From: UBA6663 sp044226485
Lineage (GTDB): Bacteria; Chloroflexota; Anaerolineae; Anaerolineales; UBA6663
Assembly (NCBI GenBank): GCA_044226485.1
Contig: JBGAGY010000001.1
Span: 186,001 to 250,000 of the forward strand
Reading direction: 5' to 3'
DNA length: 64,000 bases
This document shows, piece by piece, positions 44,436 to 57,944 of the stretch. The first letter of the stretch is position 1; each line of letters opens with the position of its first letter. A model generated the notes under the pieces. That model did not search any database. It was given only the letters and a program-made list of their open reading frames with translations, and had not been told where the DNA came from. The position numbers and the translations under genes are program-made.

Positions 44436-45113
44436 ATGCACAACACGAGAGAAGACCCAACCATCCCCGGAGCCTTGCCCGACTCCTATCGAGAGGTCCT
44501 GTATTGGCGCGTGACGGACACTACAGCTCGCCTCCTCGTCGCCCAGGCCCTCGCCATCGCGGGCTTTCTGATCTTCGGAGTGCTCTTCACGACTCTGGCG
44601 ATGGCGCTCGGTGGTATGCCATCGTCGGGAACCTTCAGACTCGATTGGGGGTCGATGATCTCGCTGCTCGTTGCGGTCGTGGTCACCCTGATCGCTCACG
44701 AAGGGATCCATGGCCTTGCGATGGGTATGTCCGGCGCGAAGCCTCGCTTTGGCGTCTACTGGAAGGGCCTGATGTTTTACACCACAGCTCCAGGATTTTC
44801 GTTCGCTCGAAACGCCTACGTGGCCATACTGCTGGCGCCGCTCGTCCTGATCAGCACATTGGTCATCCTGGTTCTATGGCTCCTTCCGGGATGGCTGTGG
44901 GCCGCCTGGGTGGCGGGTGGCGTCTTCAACGCCAGCGGCGCCGTCGGCGATCTATGGATGACGCTGGTCGTGCTTAGGTACCCGGCGCTGGCCCGCATCA
45001 TGGATGAACGAGATGGATTACGCGTGTTCCTGCCGGGGATTGAGGATTCGGACACTCGGACAACGACCACGCCCGGGCCGCGCCCTTCGACTGACTATCC
45101 ACTCCTCTCATGA
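44436..45113 (+). CDS. DUF3267-type membrane zincin peptidase
   Basis: The 225-residue protein has about five hydrophobic segments. An HExxH in the third (VTLIAHEGIHGLAMGMSG, His88-Glu89-His92) is followed by GVYWKGLMFYTTAPG and NASGAVGDLWM, where the third ligand (an Asp) is typical. This matches the DUF3267 putative membrane zincin family. The substrate is unknown. A Pro/Thr-rich tail ends the protein. AGAAAGGAC lies before the ATG at 44436. Confidence 0.8.
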   Translation: MHNTREDPTIPGALPDSYREVLYWRVTDTTARLLVAQALAIAGFLIFGVLFTTLAMALGGMPSSGTFRLDWGSMISLLVAVVVTLIAHEGIHGLAMGMSGAKPRFGVYWKGLMFYTTAPGFSFARNAYVAILLAPLVLISTLVILVLWLLPGWLWAAWVAGGVFNASGAVGDLWMTLVVLRYPALARIMDERDGLRVFLPGIEDSDTRTTTTPGPRPSTDYPLLS

Positions 45114-45292
45114 AGCCGTGGCAATAGACCATCGAACCCAAGCAAGGATCAGCAAGCCGCCGGCCTCGGTCAGCGCACGCCACACGCGCGCAACCAGCGA
45201 TAGCCTGCACTTCGGTGACCCGATCGCGGTGGCCATCAAACCCGGGCCGCGACCGTGATACAGGGCCCCGCGTTGCCCGGGTAGTGCGTCGG

Positions 45293-46855
45293 CTAGGTTC
45301 GGATCTGCCTCGCGCGACCGACAAAGGCGATGACGATCAACGCAATCGACAAGGCAAAAAACCATCCGGGGTTTCCATTGCCGGCGGATCCGACGTAATC
45401 CAGTGCCGTGACCCTGTTCATGGGGCCGAGATACCAGAGGAGCACATAGACGATCTCGAAGAGCTTGCTGGTGCCGCTCCAAACGCCGCAGGCCAGCGCC
45501 AGGGAGGGAATGAACACAGTCCCCGAAGCCAAAGCCAGCAATCCAGTCATGTCGCCGTCTACTGAGAGGCGGATGATGGCGCCTGCGCTGACCAGCAGGG
45601 TGACGATCCATCCAGCCAGCCACTGCGCGGGGAGCTGGCGGAGCAGCGGAGAGGCTGCGGAGAACGTCATTTGCTGAACGTTGTGGCGGATCTCGCGGTT
45701 GCCCATGGCCGACCAGACCAGGGTAGGCCAGAACCAGGCGGCAGGGAGCGCAAAAGCTCGCACGGCCGCCGATGGAACGACCAGACAGGCGATGTTGATC
45801 CCGGCCATCACGACGTACCACCACCAGCGTTGTCCCTTGATCAAGAGTTTGAGCTCCGCCAGGACGACAGTGGCGACGCTGAATCGGCCGACGGCACGTG
45901 GCAACGGTGTAAGTCGAACAACGGGTGAGGCTCGGACCGACGCGACGGGTGGTCGTTCGGGTAGCGTCGCGCCGGGTTTGCGCTTTGCCGGCTTTGTTCG
46001 CGAGGGATCGAACCTGTCGAAGAACAGCGCGGCGACCAGGATCAGCAAGCCGGCCAGCACGATCAGTGACAAGCGGGCCAGGATGATCGACGGCGTCCAT
46101 TGAATGCCGTTCCAGGTGAACACACGGGTTGCAGAGACAAATCCGGCGCCGAGCGTGAATGCACCGTTGTAGTCGGGATCGATCGCGGTGACGGCTCTGC
46201 CCATGTCGTCGGCCAGAATCCCAATGCCCGTCGGCTCGAACGCCGGATATCGAAGCAGCGTGGCGTTCTCCAGGAACAGGGGCACAAGGCTGATGAAAGC
46301 GAAGAAGTAGACGATGTTCCCGAATCCGCCCTGCAACAGGGGCACTGCCTCGAAAAACACCGCGGCCGCCGCCACAACCGCCATGAGCGGCATCACGATG
46401 AAGACGAAGGGCGACAAGAAGGGGAACAGGTCGATCTGCGTGTTTTCACCCCGCAGCAACTGAATGGCGATGGCGGCCAGTATCAACACCATCACCATCG
46501 TCATGAGAACGGTGAAGTTGCTCAACCATTTGCCGATCAGATACAGCGGGCGAGTCAGTGGCGTCGTGGCCATGATCTGCCCGACGCCGGTCTCCCTGTC
46601 GCGTGCAACTGAGCCCTTGACCAGATAGAAGCCGAACCAGCCGATGAAGAATGTCGCTATGAGCGACATCATGGCGCCCACCCACGCTGAGTTGAATTCG
46701 CCGCGGTACTGGCCCAGTTCCAGCGCCAGGTTGCCGATGGCGGCCTGATAGCCCAAGAACACAGCCAACCCGAGCGTGACCAGAAAACTGTACTGGCGAA
46801 CGCGCTCAAGAAAGTCGGCGCGCGCGATATGGTAGATGACACGTGCCGAGGTCAT
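45293..46855 (-). CDS. ABC transporter permease (ABC-2 type)
   Basis: The 520-residue product has twelve or so hydrophobic stretches in two sets. It opens with ARADFLERVRQYSFLVTLGL, typical of ABC-2 exporter permeases, followed by ARDRETGVGQIMATTPLTR. The second half contains a further ABC-2-like segment. The ATPase gene precedes it with an ATGA overlap, so they form a transporter. The substrate is unknown; a self-protection, lipid or peptide export role is possible. Confidence 0.83.
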   Translation of the reverse strand: MTSARVIYHIARADFLERVRQYSFLVTLGLAVFLGYQAAIGNLALELGQYRGEFNSAWVGAMMSLIATFFIGWFGFYLVKGSVARDRETGVGQIMATTPLTRPLYLIGKWLSNFTVLMTMVMVLILAAIAIQLLRGENTQIDLFPFLSPFVFIVMPLMAVVAAAAVFFEAVPLLQGGFGNIVYFFAFISLVPLFLENATLLRYPAFEPTGIGILADDMGRAVTAIDPDYNGAFTLGAGFVSATRVFTWNGIQWTPSIILARLSLIVLAGLLILVAALFFDRFDPSRTKPAKRKPGATLPERPPVASVRASPVVRLTPLPRAVGRFSVATVVLAELKLLIKGQRWWWYVVMAGINIACLVVPSAAVRAFALPAAWFWPTLVWSAMGNREIRHNVQQMTFSAASPLLRQLPAQWLAGWIVTLLVSAGAIIRLSVDGDMTGLLALASGTVFIPSLALACGVWSGTSKLFEIVYVLLWYLGPMNRVTALDYVGSAGNGNPGWFFALSIALIVIAFVGRARQIRT

Positions 46856-47721
46856 GGGTTACCGCCGATGATGGACAGATAAGCATCTTCGAGATTGGGC
46901 GACACATTCTGCGCGTCGGGGTCAGGCTTTTCGGCGCTGACCACGCGCACCTGCATGCCATCGCTGCGCCGGATGGTGCCGCTGACAATGTGGCGCTGCT
47001 TGAGGGCCGGCAGTTCGTCGCTTTGGACGGTCCACTCCCAGACCCTGGACTCGAGTTCGCTCAACAGACTCTCCGGCGCGGCTTCGCGTAGCAGTCGCCC
47101 CTTGTGGATCAGGGCGATGTGAGTGGCGGTCGCCTCAACGTCGGACACGATATGCGTAGAGAGGATCACGATCCTGTCGCCAGAAAGATCGGAGAGCAGG
47201 TTCCTGAAACGCACGCGCTCCTCAGGGTCCAGCCCGACCGTCGGCTCATCGACAATGAGCACTTGAGGATCGTTGAGCAACGCCTGGGCGATCCCCACAC
47301 GCTGTTTCATGCCGCCCGAATAGCCGCCCAGCGGACGTTTCGCGGCTTCGCCCAGGTTCGTGAGTTGGATCAGTTCGTCGATTCGCCGCTTCGCCGACGC
47401 CGCATCCAGACCCCTGATCGCGGCCATGTATTCAAGGAATTCAATCGCGTTGAGGTTGGGGTAGACGCCAAAGTCCTGCGGCAGATATCCGAGCACCTGG
47501 CGCAAGTCATCCGGGGATCTGATGATGTCTGATCCATTCCAGGAGATCGTCCCGTCTGTCGGCCGGGTGATGGTGGCGAGCATACGCATGAGCGTCGATT
47601 TGCCGGCGCCATTCGGCCCAAGAAGGCCGAGGATGCCCGGCTTGATCGCCAGAGTGAAGCCCCGCAATCCCCAGACATCTCTTTTGTACTGCTTGCCGAG
47701 ATTGTTCACCGTCAATAGCAT
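46852..47721 (-). CDS. ABC transporter ATP-binding protein
   Basis: The 289-residue protein has Walker A GPNGAGKST (35-43), Q-loop LPQDFG, signature YSGGMKQR, Walker B VLIVDEPT and a switch His in STHIVSD. A C-terminal extension of about 80 residues is typical of ABC-2 exporter ATPases. The ATG at 47721 (MLLTVNNLGKQY) has AGGACCC upstream; an earlier in-frame stretch is not conserved. It overlaps the permease start by 4 nt and drives the exporter. Confidence 0.9.
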   Translation of the reverse strand: MLLTVNNLGKQYKRDVWGLRGFTLAIKPGILGLLGPNGAGKSTLMRMLATITRPTDGTISWNGSDIIRSPDDLRQVLGYLPQDFGVYPNLNAIEFLEYMAAIRGLDAASAKRRIDELIQLTNLGEAAKRPLGGYSGGMKQRVGIAQALLNDPQVLIVDEPTVGLDPEERVRFRNLLSDLSGDRIVILSTHIVSDVEATATHIALIHKGRLLREAAPESLLSELESRVWEWTVQSDELPALKQRHIVSGTIRRSDGMQVRVVSAEKPDPDAQNVSPNLEDAYLSIIGGNP

Positions 47722-48577
47722 GGGGGTCCTCTCGATGGAAGCGGGCGCGATCGGGTACGTCAGGGAGACTGCGCCGCGATGCCTTGGAGCGCACAAACCA
47801 TCGCGTTCGTTCTCACCCTCGCGACCCGGGCCTGGCAAGCGCAGCACTCCGGGCATCTCGACACCCCTGCCCTCAGGGGCACTACCGACGTCGATCGATA
47901 TTGCGTCAGTGAGGCTTCAGCCGTCAGGTTTGATTCGTGCACAGCTTGGCGCCTGATCGTCTCACCGCCGTTACAGGTGAGGCTCGCCATGAGACCACAC
48001 TCAGGAACTCGTTCCCGCCTCGCTCCGATGTAAGTCAGTTGGGGCGTACGCGGGTGGCGCGGCTAACCCGCTGTGCAAACAGCAAGTGTCCCATATGTCG
48101 GGCAGCACCCATCCCTGGCGCCTCCCCTCGCCGGATTCCGCTCGGGGCCGCGCTACAAACGAAACGCCCCCAACCCCATGACTCTCGCCTCACCCCTGGA
48201 GGAGCCGGGTGAACGCGATCTCGAGCCGGCGACCCAATGTCGTCGATGAGTCGGCATCTCTTGCTCCTTTACGAGGGCGAAGACCATCGGCTCAACGCCA
48301 AGACGCCAGCTTTGTCGCTCTTCCAGTATGGACCCGGTCGCTTAGCGTGATGTGCCTGATTCTCGGGAAGCGTTGCCTGATCGCACGGCCCAGGTCGTTC
48401 GAGATCTCCCATGGCGCGAGAGTGGATCATCGCCAGATCCTGAATGCGGGCAGAAGCCTGTGGCCTCTTCACGGCTCGACCCTTGGACCTCGGCCACGCG
48501 TTTCCGGCCCATGAGCTTCAGCGCGGCACGAACCCCAAGAAGCGTGAGCAAGGTAGGCTGGCGGCCGGTGAGTTGGA
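47722..48577. other. Gene-free stretch between the ABC operon and the KimA-like gene
   Basis: Over 850 nt without a credible gene. Short open frames on both strands lack codon bias, ribosome sites and recognisable motifs. Both flanking genes are on the minus strand, so the stretch should contain the promoter of the ABC operon and the 3' end of the transporter transcript. Confidence 0.4.
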
Positions 48578-50590
48578 TCACGGAGCGCCATCGAGTTTAT
48601 CTATTGAAAGCCCCGGTTCCGAATGAGTCGTCGTCATCGAATCAGATCTCCGAACCGATCGAGACGATTGGCGATCGACCTGATAGGGCACCTCGGTCAC
48701 GACGACGCCGCGCTTGCCGAGCAGCGAGAAACGCAGCCAGAAGGCGGTCTGGGCGTGAAGCAGATTGTGCCACCACCGCGGTGTGATGAATTGCGGCACC
48801 ACGATCGTCAGCCGTTCGAAGGGCTGCTGCTGGGACAACAACAGATCCACGTACTCGAGGAAAGGCTCCAGATAGGCGCGATACGGTGTGTCGATGATCA
48901 CCAAGCGCACACCGTCGCCCCAGTGCAGCCAGCGCCGTTCGATCAACTCGCGCTCGCTCGGTTCGGTGGCGATGTAGACGGCTGTGATATCCGCCGACAG
49001 GTTTCGAGCGTAGTCGAGGGCGGCGAGCGTGCCGCGATGGATGCCGCCAATCGGCAACAACACGCGGTGGCGCCGGGTCTTGGCAGGCTGGCCGTAGAAG
49101 TCCAGAGAGAGATCCCGGGCGACATGGCGATAGTGTCGACGGATCGACAGGAACAGAGCGACGAGCGACGGCAGCACGATCAGGATGATCCAGGCGCCGT
49201 CGACGAACTTGGTGACGGCAAAGATCACTGCCACGACCGCGGTCACAACAGCGCCGATGCCGTTGACGACGAGCTTCCAGAACCACCCGGCCTCGCGCTC
49301 CACCCCGGGCGCTGCCGGGTGGCCGGCGCGCCACCAGTGGCGGGCCATGCCCGTCTGCGACAACGTGAATGAGATGAAGACCCCCACGGCCCAAAGTGGG
49401 ATCAGGGCCGTCACACTGGCGTTGAACAGGACGATGAGGACGCCGGCGATGGCACCCAGCGCGAAGATGCCATACGAGAACACCAGCCGGCTCCCGCGAT
49501 ACGTGAAGTAGCGCGGCAGATACCCCTGCCCGCCGATCAGCGCTGTCAGGCGGGGAAAATCGGCAAAGGCTGTGTTGGTCGCCAGGATGAGGATGACAGT
49601 GGTGCCGGCGAGAGTGGCCAGGTACAGGATCCCGCGATCCTGATACACGGTTCGGGCGAGCTGCGACACCACAGTCTCGGTCTCGGCCGGGACGGCGCCG
49701 ATCTGGCCCAGCAGGAACGTCATCGCCACAAACAACACGCCCAGGATCCCGGACATCCACAACATCGTCTGACTGGCGTTACGCGTGCGCGGCTCCTGAA
49801 ACGCGGTCACGCCATTTGAGATGCACTCGACGCCGGTCAGGGCGGTGGTCCCGTTGGCAAACGCGCGCAGCAGCAGGAACAGCGTCAGCGGCTGGGCGCC
49901 GTGGAGCAACTGAACCTCGGGCGGGTCGACGACCCGGCCCAGATCGCCGGAGAAGAAGCGCCAGAGGCCGACGACCACCACAAGAGTCGTCATTAATAGG
50001 AAGAAGTAGGTCGGCACGGCGAATAGCGTGCCGGATTCTTTGACGCCGCGCAGGTTCGCGATCATGATCAGTCCGAGCAGGAGCAGGGCCAGGCCCACCC
50101 GATAGTCATACAGCATCGGCAGCGCCGACACGATCTGGGCCACGCCGGAGGAGATGGCCACGGCGGCCAGCAACACATAGTCGATCAGCAGCGCCACGCC
50201 AGCGACCTGAGCCGGGATCTCGCCCAGGTTCTCGAGGGCGACGGTGTACGCCCCACCTCCGTTGGGATACGCGTGCAGGGTCTGCTGATACGAGACGGTC
50301 ACGATCGCCAGCAAGACGGTGATGATCAGGGCGATCCAGAACGCGTACCCATACGCCTGCGGCCCAGCCGCAGCGAGGATCACGAGCGTCTCTTGTGGGG
50401 CGTAGGCGATCGACGACAGGGCATCGCCGCCGAACACGGCCAGGCCAACGAGTTTGCCAATGGTCTGATGCGGGGCGTCTCGGGTCGGCACCGGCGTGCC
50501 CGTCAACCATGAGCGCCATGTGCGGGCGGGAGAGCCTGAGGCGGTTCGTACAAGCGCAACGGGGTCTGGAGGAGGATTGAGATGCGACAC
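48578..50590 (-). CDS. kimA: APC-superfamily K+ importer, KimA-like
   Basis: The 670-residue protein has about twelve membrane segments and a C-terminal cytoplasmic domain. FGGDALSSIAYAPQETLVIL, YPNGGGAYTVALENLGE, NTAFADFPRLTAL and WAVGVFISFTLSQTGM align closely with Bacillus KimA as I recall it. The C-terminal GVRLVIIDTPYRAYLEPFLE and QFITPRWWHNLLHAQTAFWLR also match. KimA is a high-affinity, proton-coupled K+ importer inhibited by c-di-AMP. The GTG start at 50590 has only a weak GGA upstream. I found no c-di-AMP riboswitch core. Confidence 0.82.
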   Translation of the reverse strand: MSHLNPPPDPVALVRTASGSPARTWRSWLTGTPVPTRDAPHQTIGKLVGLAVFGGDALSSIAYAPQETLVILAAAGPQAYGYAFWIALIITVLLAIVTVSYQQTLHAYPNGGGAYTVALENLGEIPAQVAGVALLIDYVLLAAVAISSGVAQIVSALPMLYDYRVGLALLLLGLIMIANLRGVKESGTLFAVPTYFFLLMTTLVVVVGLWRFFSGDLGRVVDPPEVQLLHGAQPLTLFLLLRAFANGTTALTGVECISNGVTAFQEPRTRNASQTMLWMSGILGVLFVAMTFLLGQIGAVPAETETVVSQLARTVYQDRGILYLATLAGTTVILILATNTAFADFPRLTALIGGQGYLPRYFTYRGSRLVFSYGIFALGAIAGVLIVLFNASVTALIPLWAVGVFISFTLSQTGMARHWWRAGHPAAPGVEREAGWFWKLVVNGIGAVVTAVVAVIFAVTKFVDGAWIILIVLPSLVALFLSIRRHYRHVARDLSLDFYGQPAKTRRHRVLLPIGGIHRGTLAALDYARNLSADITAVYIATEPSERELIERRWLHWGDGVRLVIIDTPYRAYLEPFLEYVDLLLSQQQPFERLTIVVPQFITPRWWHNLLHAQTAFWLRFSLLGKRGVVVTEVPYQVDRQSSRSVRRSDSMTTTHSEPGLSIDKLDGAP

Positions 50591-51427
50591 GTGTTTGTCC
50601 GTTGATGCGACCTAGCGAAGCGTCAGTGGCTTTGGGTGGGCGTCTGAACGAGCCAGGAACGGTTCGACGCCCAGTCACCGGCTCCGGCCTTCATGACATA
50701 CGACATGGTTGAGGCCACGCGACGAAGACCTTGGGGGTTGAGATCCGAATAGAGGTCGCCAATTCATCCCGGTCACCACCGTGTAAGCCTTCTGGCGGCG
50801 GCATCGACACGGCGCCTGGCCATCGCCAAGAGCGCCGCTTCGACTGTTCGAGCCGCGAAGGGCCTCAGAATTGTATCCACTGCCGCAGGCTCAACGGTTT
50901 GACCGTGCGCGATCCTCAGGCCCGAGCCTGGGTGCAGCTTTCTCACTAACGACATCGCACGCACCCAGCGAGGCGTCGTGACGTGTTTGCGCTGTGCTCT
51001 CAACGAGAGAGTGCGGCTGTGTCGAGGCTTCCTTTAGCCAGTGTTCGATTTTCCTTCCACACCGACTGCATCGGAGGTTCAATCAAGTCACTGCCTGAGG
51101 CGGCGCCGGAGTTCCGCCCGACCTGGGTGGGAGAGGCAGTCCGGCAATCCTCTCTTGCATAGCCGCGGCAGGCTGGTTCTGGCGTTCGCTGCGGGCTGCA
51201 CTTGCCCACGCGATGTCGGGCGTCACCCATCTTCTTCGACCCAGCATACCGACATCGACGGTATATCGGACGCACGTAATTCTGCAGTCATCTGTCATGA
51301 CTTGGAGCGATACTTTCGGCGAGAGTCAACCTGGAAAGTGTAAAGGTTGCGTGAAAAATCCGGCATTTTGTTCACATTTCGCCGACCCGCTATGGTCAGC
51401 CTCAGTGGATAGGCTTATCGTGGGTAG
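50591..51427. other. Divergent intergenic region between kimA and the hybrid kinase gene
   Basis: The 837 nt contain no convincing gene. A weak candidate promoter for the kinase lies at 51368-51396. The promoter of kimA should be at the lower end but is not recognisable. Confidence 0.4.
51368..51396 (+). promoter_or_regulatory. Candidate promoter for the hybrid kinase gene
   Basis: TTGTTC (51368-51373) and TATGGT (51391-51396) are separated by 17 nt, 31 nt before the start at 51428. The match is partial. Confidence 0.25.
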
Positions 51428-54973
<3,546 letters not shown>

Positions 54974-55008
54974 GGGATCCGGAGGGCTCCGCCTTGACGG
55001 GCAAGCGC

Positions 55009-55277
55009 TCAGGTTGCTGGGTCTCGATACCGTGCCCGCCACTCAGCCTGTACTTCCGCGAACGTTCGGCCCCAGCGATAGGCCAGGGGCGCCGGGATCG
55101 TGCGCATGCATTGCGAGCAGACGACGGATTGTAGGACGCCGGACCAGGGGGCTTCAGGGTTGGCCCCGGGGTGCGCGACACGCGTAGGCAACCGGACGAC
55201 GCGTCACTGCCGCATTCGAGGCAAACGAAATCTCGGCCGTACTCGAAACCCGGCCCAACCGGAGAGGATCTGCTCAT
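55009..55277 (-). pseudogene. Frame-disrupted small zinc-ribbon gene, paralogue of 34422-34712
   Basis: From the ATG at 55277 the frame reads MSRSSPVGPGFEYGRDFVCL, CLECGSDASSG and LRV. A different frame continues as AHPGANPEAPW, CSQCMRTIP and FAEVQAEWRARYRD. Both parts match the intact protein at 34422 in order. A missing base around 55176-55183 would join them. The gene is inactive here, or the base was lost in assembly. It ends 35 nt after the kinase stop, convergent. Confidence 0.55.
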
Positions 55278-55371
55278 GAGGGGCTCTCTGGTTGGATCGT
55301 GACCCGCTCTCCATGTTTGATTTCTGAGTTGGAAGAGCCTTGATCCGCACCGAATACACGGCGGGCAAATG

Positions 55372-56259
55372 TCAGACGACTTCCGGATAGATGGCTTCAC
55401 GCTTCAGAGGAAGCATCCGGTCGAGCCCGATTTCGATGTAATCGTTCCACATCCCGAAATCGTGATCGTAACCTTCCGCGCAGATGTACTGAACGTCAAA
55501 ATCCATTTCTCTTAGCACTCTGACGTCGTTTTCAATGCGCTCGCGGATGAATTCCTTGCTTCCGCACGCGAGTATGAACTTGCAGTCTGGCAGATATTTC
55601 TTCCTGTTCGCCTTTGCAACCGATGCCAAATCGAACTCAGAGCCCGCCACACCTTTCGAATCTCCAAAAGTTGCACCGTACAAGGGAAAATAGTTCCTGA
55701 AGTGGTCTCCCGCAAGCTCGTTGATGAGGACACCGGCATCCATCGTCATACCGATACCACCCGAGATATCCATGCACACGCAATAACGATCTGGGCGTGT
55801 GATTGCGGCGGCAAGCGCCACATTTCCGCCCATGGCGTATCCCATAATGAAGTTGTCTTCACGTTTCGCTGATGACGCGAACAACGTTTGAATAACTGTA
55901 GGAAGTTCCTCGGTCACAAAGGTCATGTAGGGAATGCCGTACCGGGTGTTCGCGCCGAAACTGTTAGCGATGTTTGGCGTGACCAGCATCACCTTGTTCC
56001 GCTGCGCAAATGCTTCAGCGTTGGTATAGCGATAGGTCAGCGTATCATCATCACCGCCGCCATGCATGAGATACACGGTCTGGAACTTCATGCCCGGTGC
56101 ATAGACATCAGGCCTCGTGTTGGTCAGAAGCTTGTGGGCTCTGTTTTCCAGTTCCGGCGTTGCCTGGCATCGATAGCTGTCTGTGGGATAAACAACCGTG
56201 ATATCGATGTACTTTCCCAACACTTCGCTGCGATAGTTGAATCTGAGGCTGCCCATCAT
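55372..56259 (-). CDS. Esterase D-like alpha/beta hydrolase lacking the nucleophilic serine
   Basis: The 295-residue product has the esterase D/FGH build: oxyanion region YLMHGGGDDD, an elbow at 138-145 reading IMGYAMGG, and the His of the triad in GYDHDFGMW (His266). The elbow should read GxSxGG, but residue 142 is Ala (codon GCC, one base from TCC), so the classical nucleophile is absent. It may be a non-catalytic homologue or a binding partner. It is last of the operon, 9 nt after the next gene upstream. GC content looks lower than in the rest of the window. Confidence 0.82.
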   Translation of the reverse strand: MMGSLRFNYRSEVLGKYIDITVVYPTDSYRCQATPELENRAHKLLTNTRPDVYAPGMKFQTVYLMHGGGDDDTLTYRYTNAEAFAQRNKVMLVTPNIANSFGANTRYGIPYMTFVTEELPTVIQTLFASSAKREDNFIMGYAMGGNVALAAAITRPDRYCVCMDISGGIGMTMDAGVLINELAGDHFRNYFPLYGATFGDSKGVAGSEFDLASVAKANRKKYLPDCKFILACGSKEFIRERIENDVRVLREMDFDVQYICAEGYDHDFGMWNDYIEIGLDRMLPLKREAIYPEVV

Positions 56260-56268
56260 CTTCTCCGC

Positions 56269-57930
56269 TTAGTTTTTCGACTGCCCAAGCGGCTCTTCGT
56301 CGCCTGAGATCATGAGAGAGCCATCAGGCATCCGGCTGAACTGCTGTATATAGTTCCACCCCAACCAGGCCTCCTCGGGATTGCAGTCATGTCCCTTTCC
56401 ATCTGCAAGCGAGTAGTTGTAAAGATTCAGTGGCTTCGGGTCATTGGAGAAGAAGCGATGAGTCGTATATTTCCGCTGAGGGTATCTCGGGTTTGGGCAA
56501 TACTCCTCGACCACATCACCTGGCACACCGACGCCGCAGCTTGCGGGCTCGTCGATGTAGGGCGTCTGCTTCCGGGTGATGTTGTTGTACGCTTTCCAGA
56601 AGTCGTACTGGACTTGCTGTCCACTGCCCCGCACGGCGGGATACTCGATATCGCGGGTGCCGTAGGTGTACCAGACCGGCATGCGGTAATCGAACTCCAG
56701 TTTCTTCTTTCCAGCGATGGCAAATGGCCTGGTGTTGCGATCCTGACAGAACCGTGTGTTGTCCGCGCAGACGGCGGCGATGATCTCGGGGTTCGTCATC
56801 GCGAACACCTGCGCCATGGCTGAGCCGTTTGAGAAGCCTCCGATATACACTCTGGTCTCATCGATCGCATAGGTCTTCTTCATGTACGCGATCAAGGCGC
56901 TGAGATAAGCGACGTCGTCAGACTGGTCATCGACCATATCCTGGTTCCAGCCCCATTTAGACGTTGCCCAGGGGTAGACCAGAATGAAGCCGTTCTTTTC
57001 GGCAACGTCCTGAAACTTGATCATATTGCAGACGTTGCCTGGAGTATCCGCACCTCCATGGTTGAACAGCAGGAGCGGAACCTTCTTTTCTGGATCGGCC
57101 TTCACGCTTTGAGGAACATATTCAAACCAGGTATGTCCGATCCCGTCGTTGTCTCCCAACTGCGTGTCGTTTTCGTGGACGACAAATCGGTAGTCGTCGC
57201 GGACCGTCCTTGGACCCATATCGCCGTATTCACAGGAGTTGGGCCTGCAGACCTTGGAGAATAGCTTCTCCCAACCCAAGCGGATCGCCTGTGCGTCCAG
57301 TTGCATGTTGGTTCCATCGACGATATGTACGAACTGAGCGTCATTGACGCTGTTGTAGAACAGGCCCTCGCTTTCGCGATCGACCCGGTTCAGCGCCTTG
57401 AAGAATTCCTTCGAATTGTCGTCGGCATTGCACAGGATCGCGGAAACCGGGGCCTTGGCGGAACGCGTCACTGCTCTTTCCGACAACACCCCCCCGATCG
57501 TGAAGACGCCAGCCACATTGACGGGCTCGCAGGCGGCTATCGTGTGCAGCATGGAGGCGCCCGTGCCGATGCCCATGAAGTAGCGGGCGTTGTGCATGTT
57601 GTGGTAGATGCCGCGGTCACTCAGGTCGGGTTGATGATTGAACAGCCTGATCATTTCCGCCAGATCAGCCAGATCGTCCCGCTGCGCTTCATCGAGATCC
57701 CAGTTCCATGTGCCGTCCACCGGCCTGGGAAACAGCATCACAAATCGTTGTTCATCGGCGAGCTTGCAGAAGGCGGGATCCGCGAGCAATGACCGGATGT
57801 GCTCATCGACGTCGCTCTCCCACAGGATCGTGATCAGCGTGTTCTCATAGCAGCTGAGCCTGTCTCCATCCGGATACAGCACGGACAGGCTCCTGCCCAG
57901 TTCTTCGTAGGTGATCAGATCCAGCCTCAT
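56269..57930 (-). CDS. Two-domain PHB-depolymerase-like esterase
   Basis: The 553-residue protein has a C-terminal polyhydroxybutyrate-depolymerase-type hydrolase. Its oxyanion loop is LLLFNHGGADT, Ser367 lies in IGGFSNGSAMAQ, and the late His is in DGKGHDCN. The first 230 residues resemble a second alpha/beta hydrolase whose elbow reads MGIGTGAS (120-126), without serine in the usual place. No signal peptide is present, so it acts inside the cell or is exported otherwise. GGGAG precedes the ATG at 57930. The substrate is unknown; acyl esters or short polyesters are typical. Confidence 0.78.
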   Translation of the reverse strand: MRLDLITYEELGRSLSVLYPDGDRLSCYENTLITILWESDVDEHIRSLLADPAFCKLADEQRFVMLFPRPVDGTWNWDLDEAQRDDLADLAEMIRLFNHQPDLSDRGIYHNMHNARYFMGIGTGASMLHTIAACEPVNVAGVFTIGGVLSERAVTRSAKAPVSAILCNADDNSKEFFKALNRVDRESEGLFYNSVNDAQFVHIVDGTNMQLDAQAIRLGWEKLFSKVCRPNSCEYGDMGPRTVRDDYRFVVHENDTQLGDNDGIGHTWFEYVPQSVKADPEKKVPLLLFNHGGADTPGNVCNMIKFQDVAEKNGFILVYPWATSKWGWNQDMVDDQSDDVAYLSALIAYMKKTYAIDETRVYIGGFSNGSAMAQVFAMTNPEIIAAVCADNTRFCQDRNTRPFAIAGKKKLEFDYRMPVWYTYGTRDIEYPAVRGSGQQVQYDFWKAYNNITRKQTPYIDEPASCGVGVPGDVVEEYCPNPRYPQRKYTTHRFFSNDPKPLNLYNYSLADGKGHDCNPEEAWLGWNYIQQFSRMPDGSLMISGDEEPLGQSKN

Positions 57931-57944
57931 CGTTGTGCTCCCAT

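Noticed and set aside
44126..44977. 283-residue plus-strand frame overlapping the DUF3267-type gene
   Set aside because: It is Arg-rich and non-hydrophobic; the HExxH frame at 44436 is the real one.
47760..47990. Minus-strand frame of 76 residues with CPECCAC
   Set aside because: It has no ribosome site or recognisable fold, and the Cys cluster is short and isolated.
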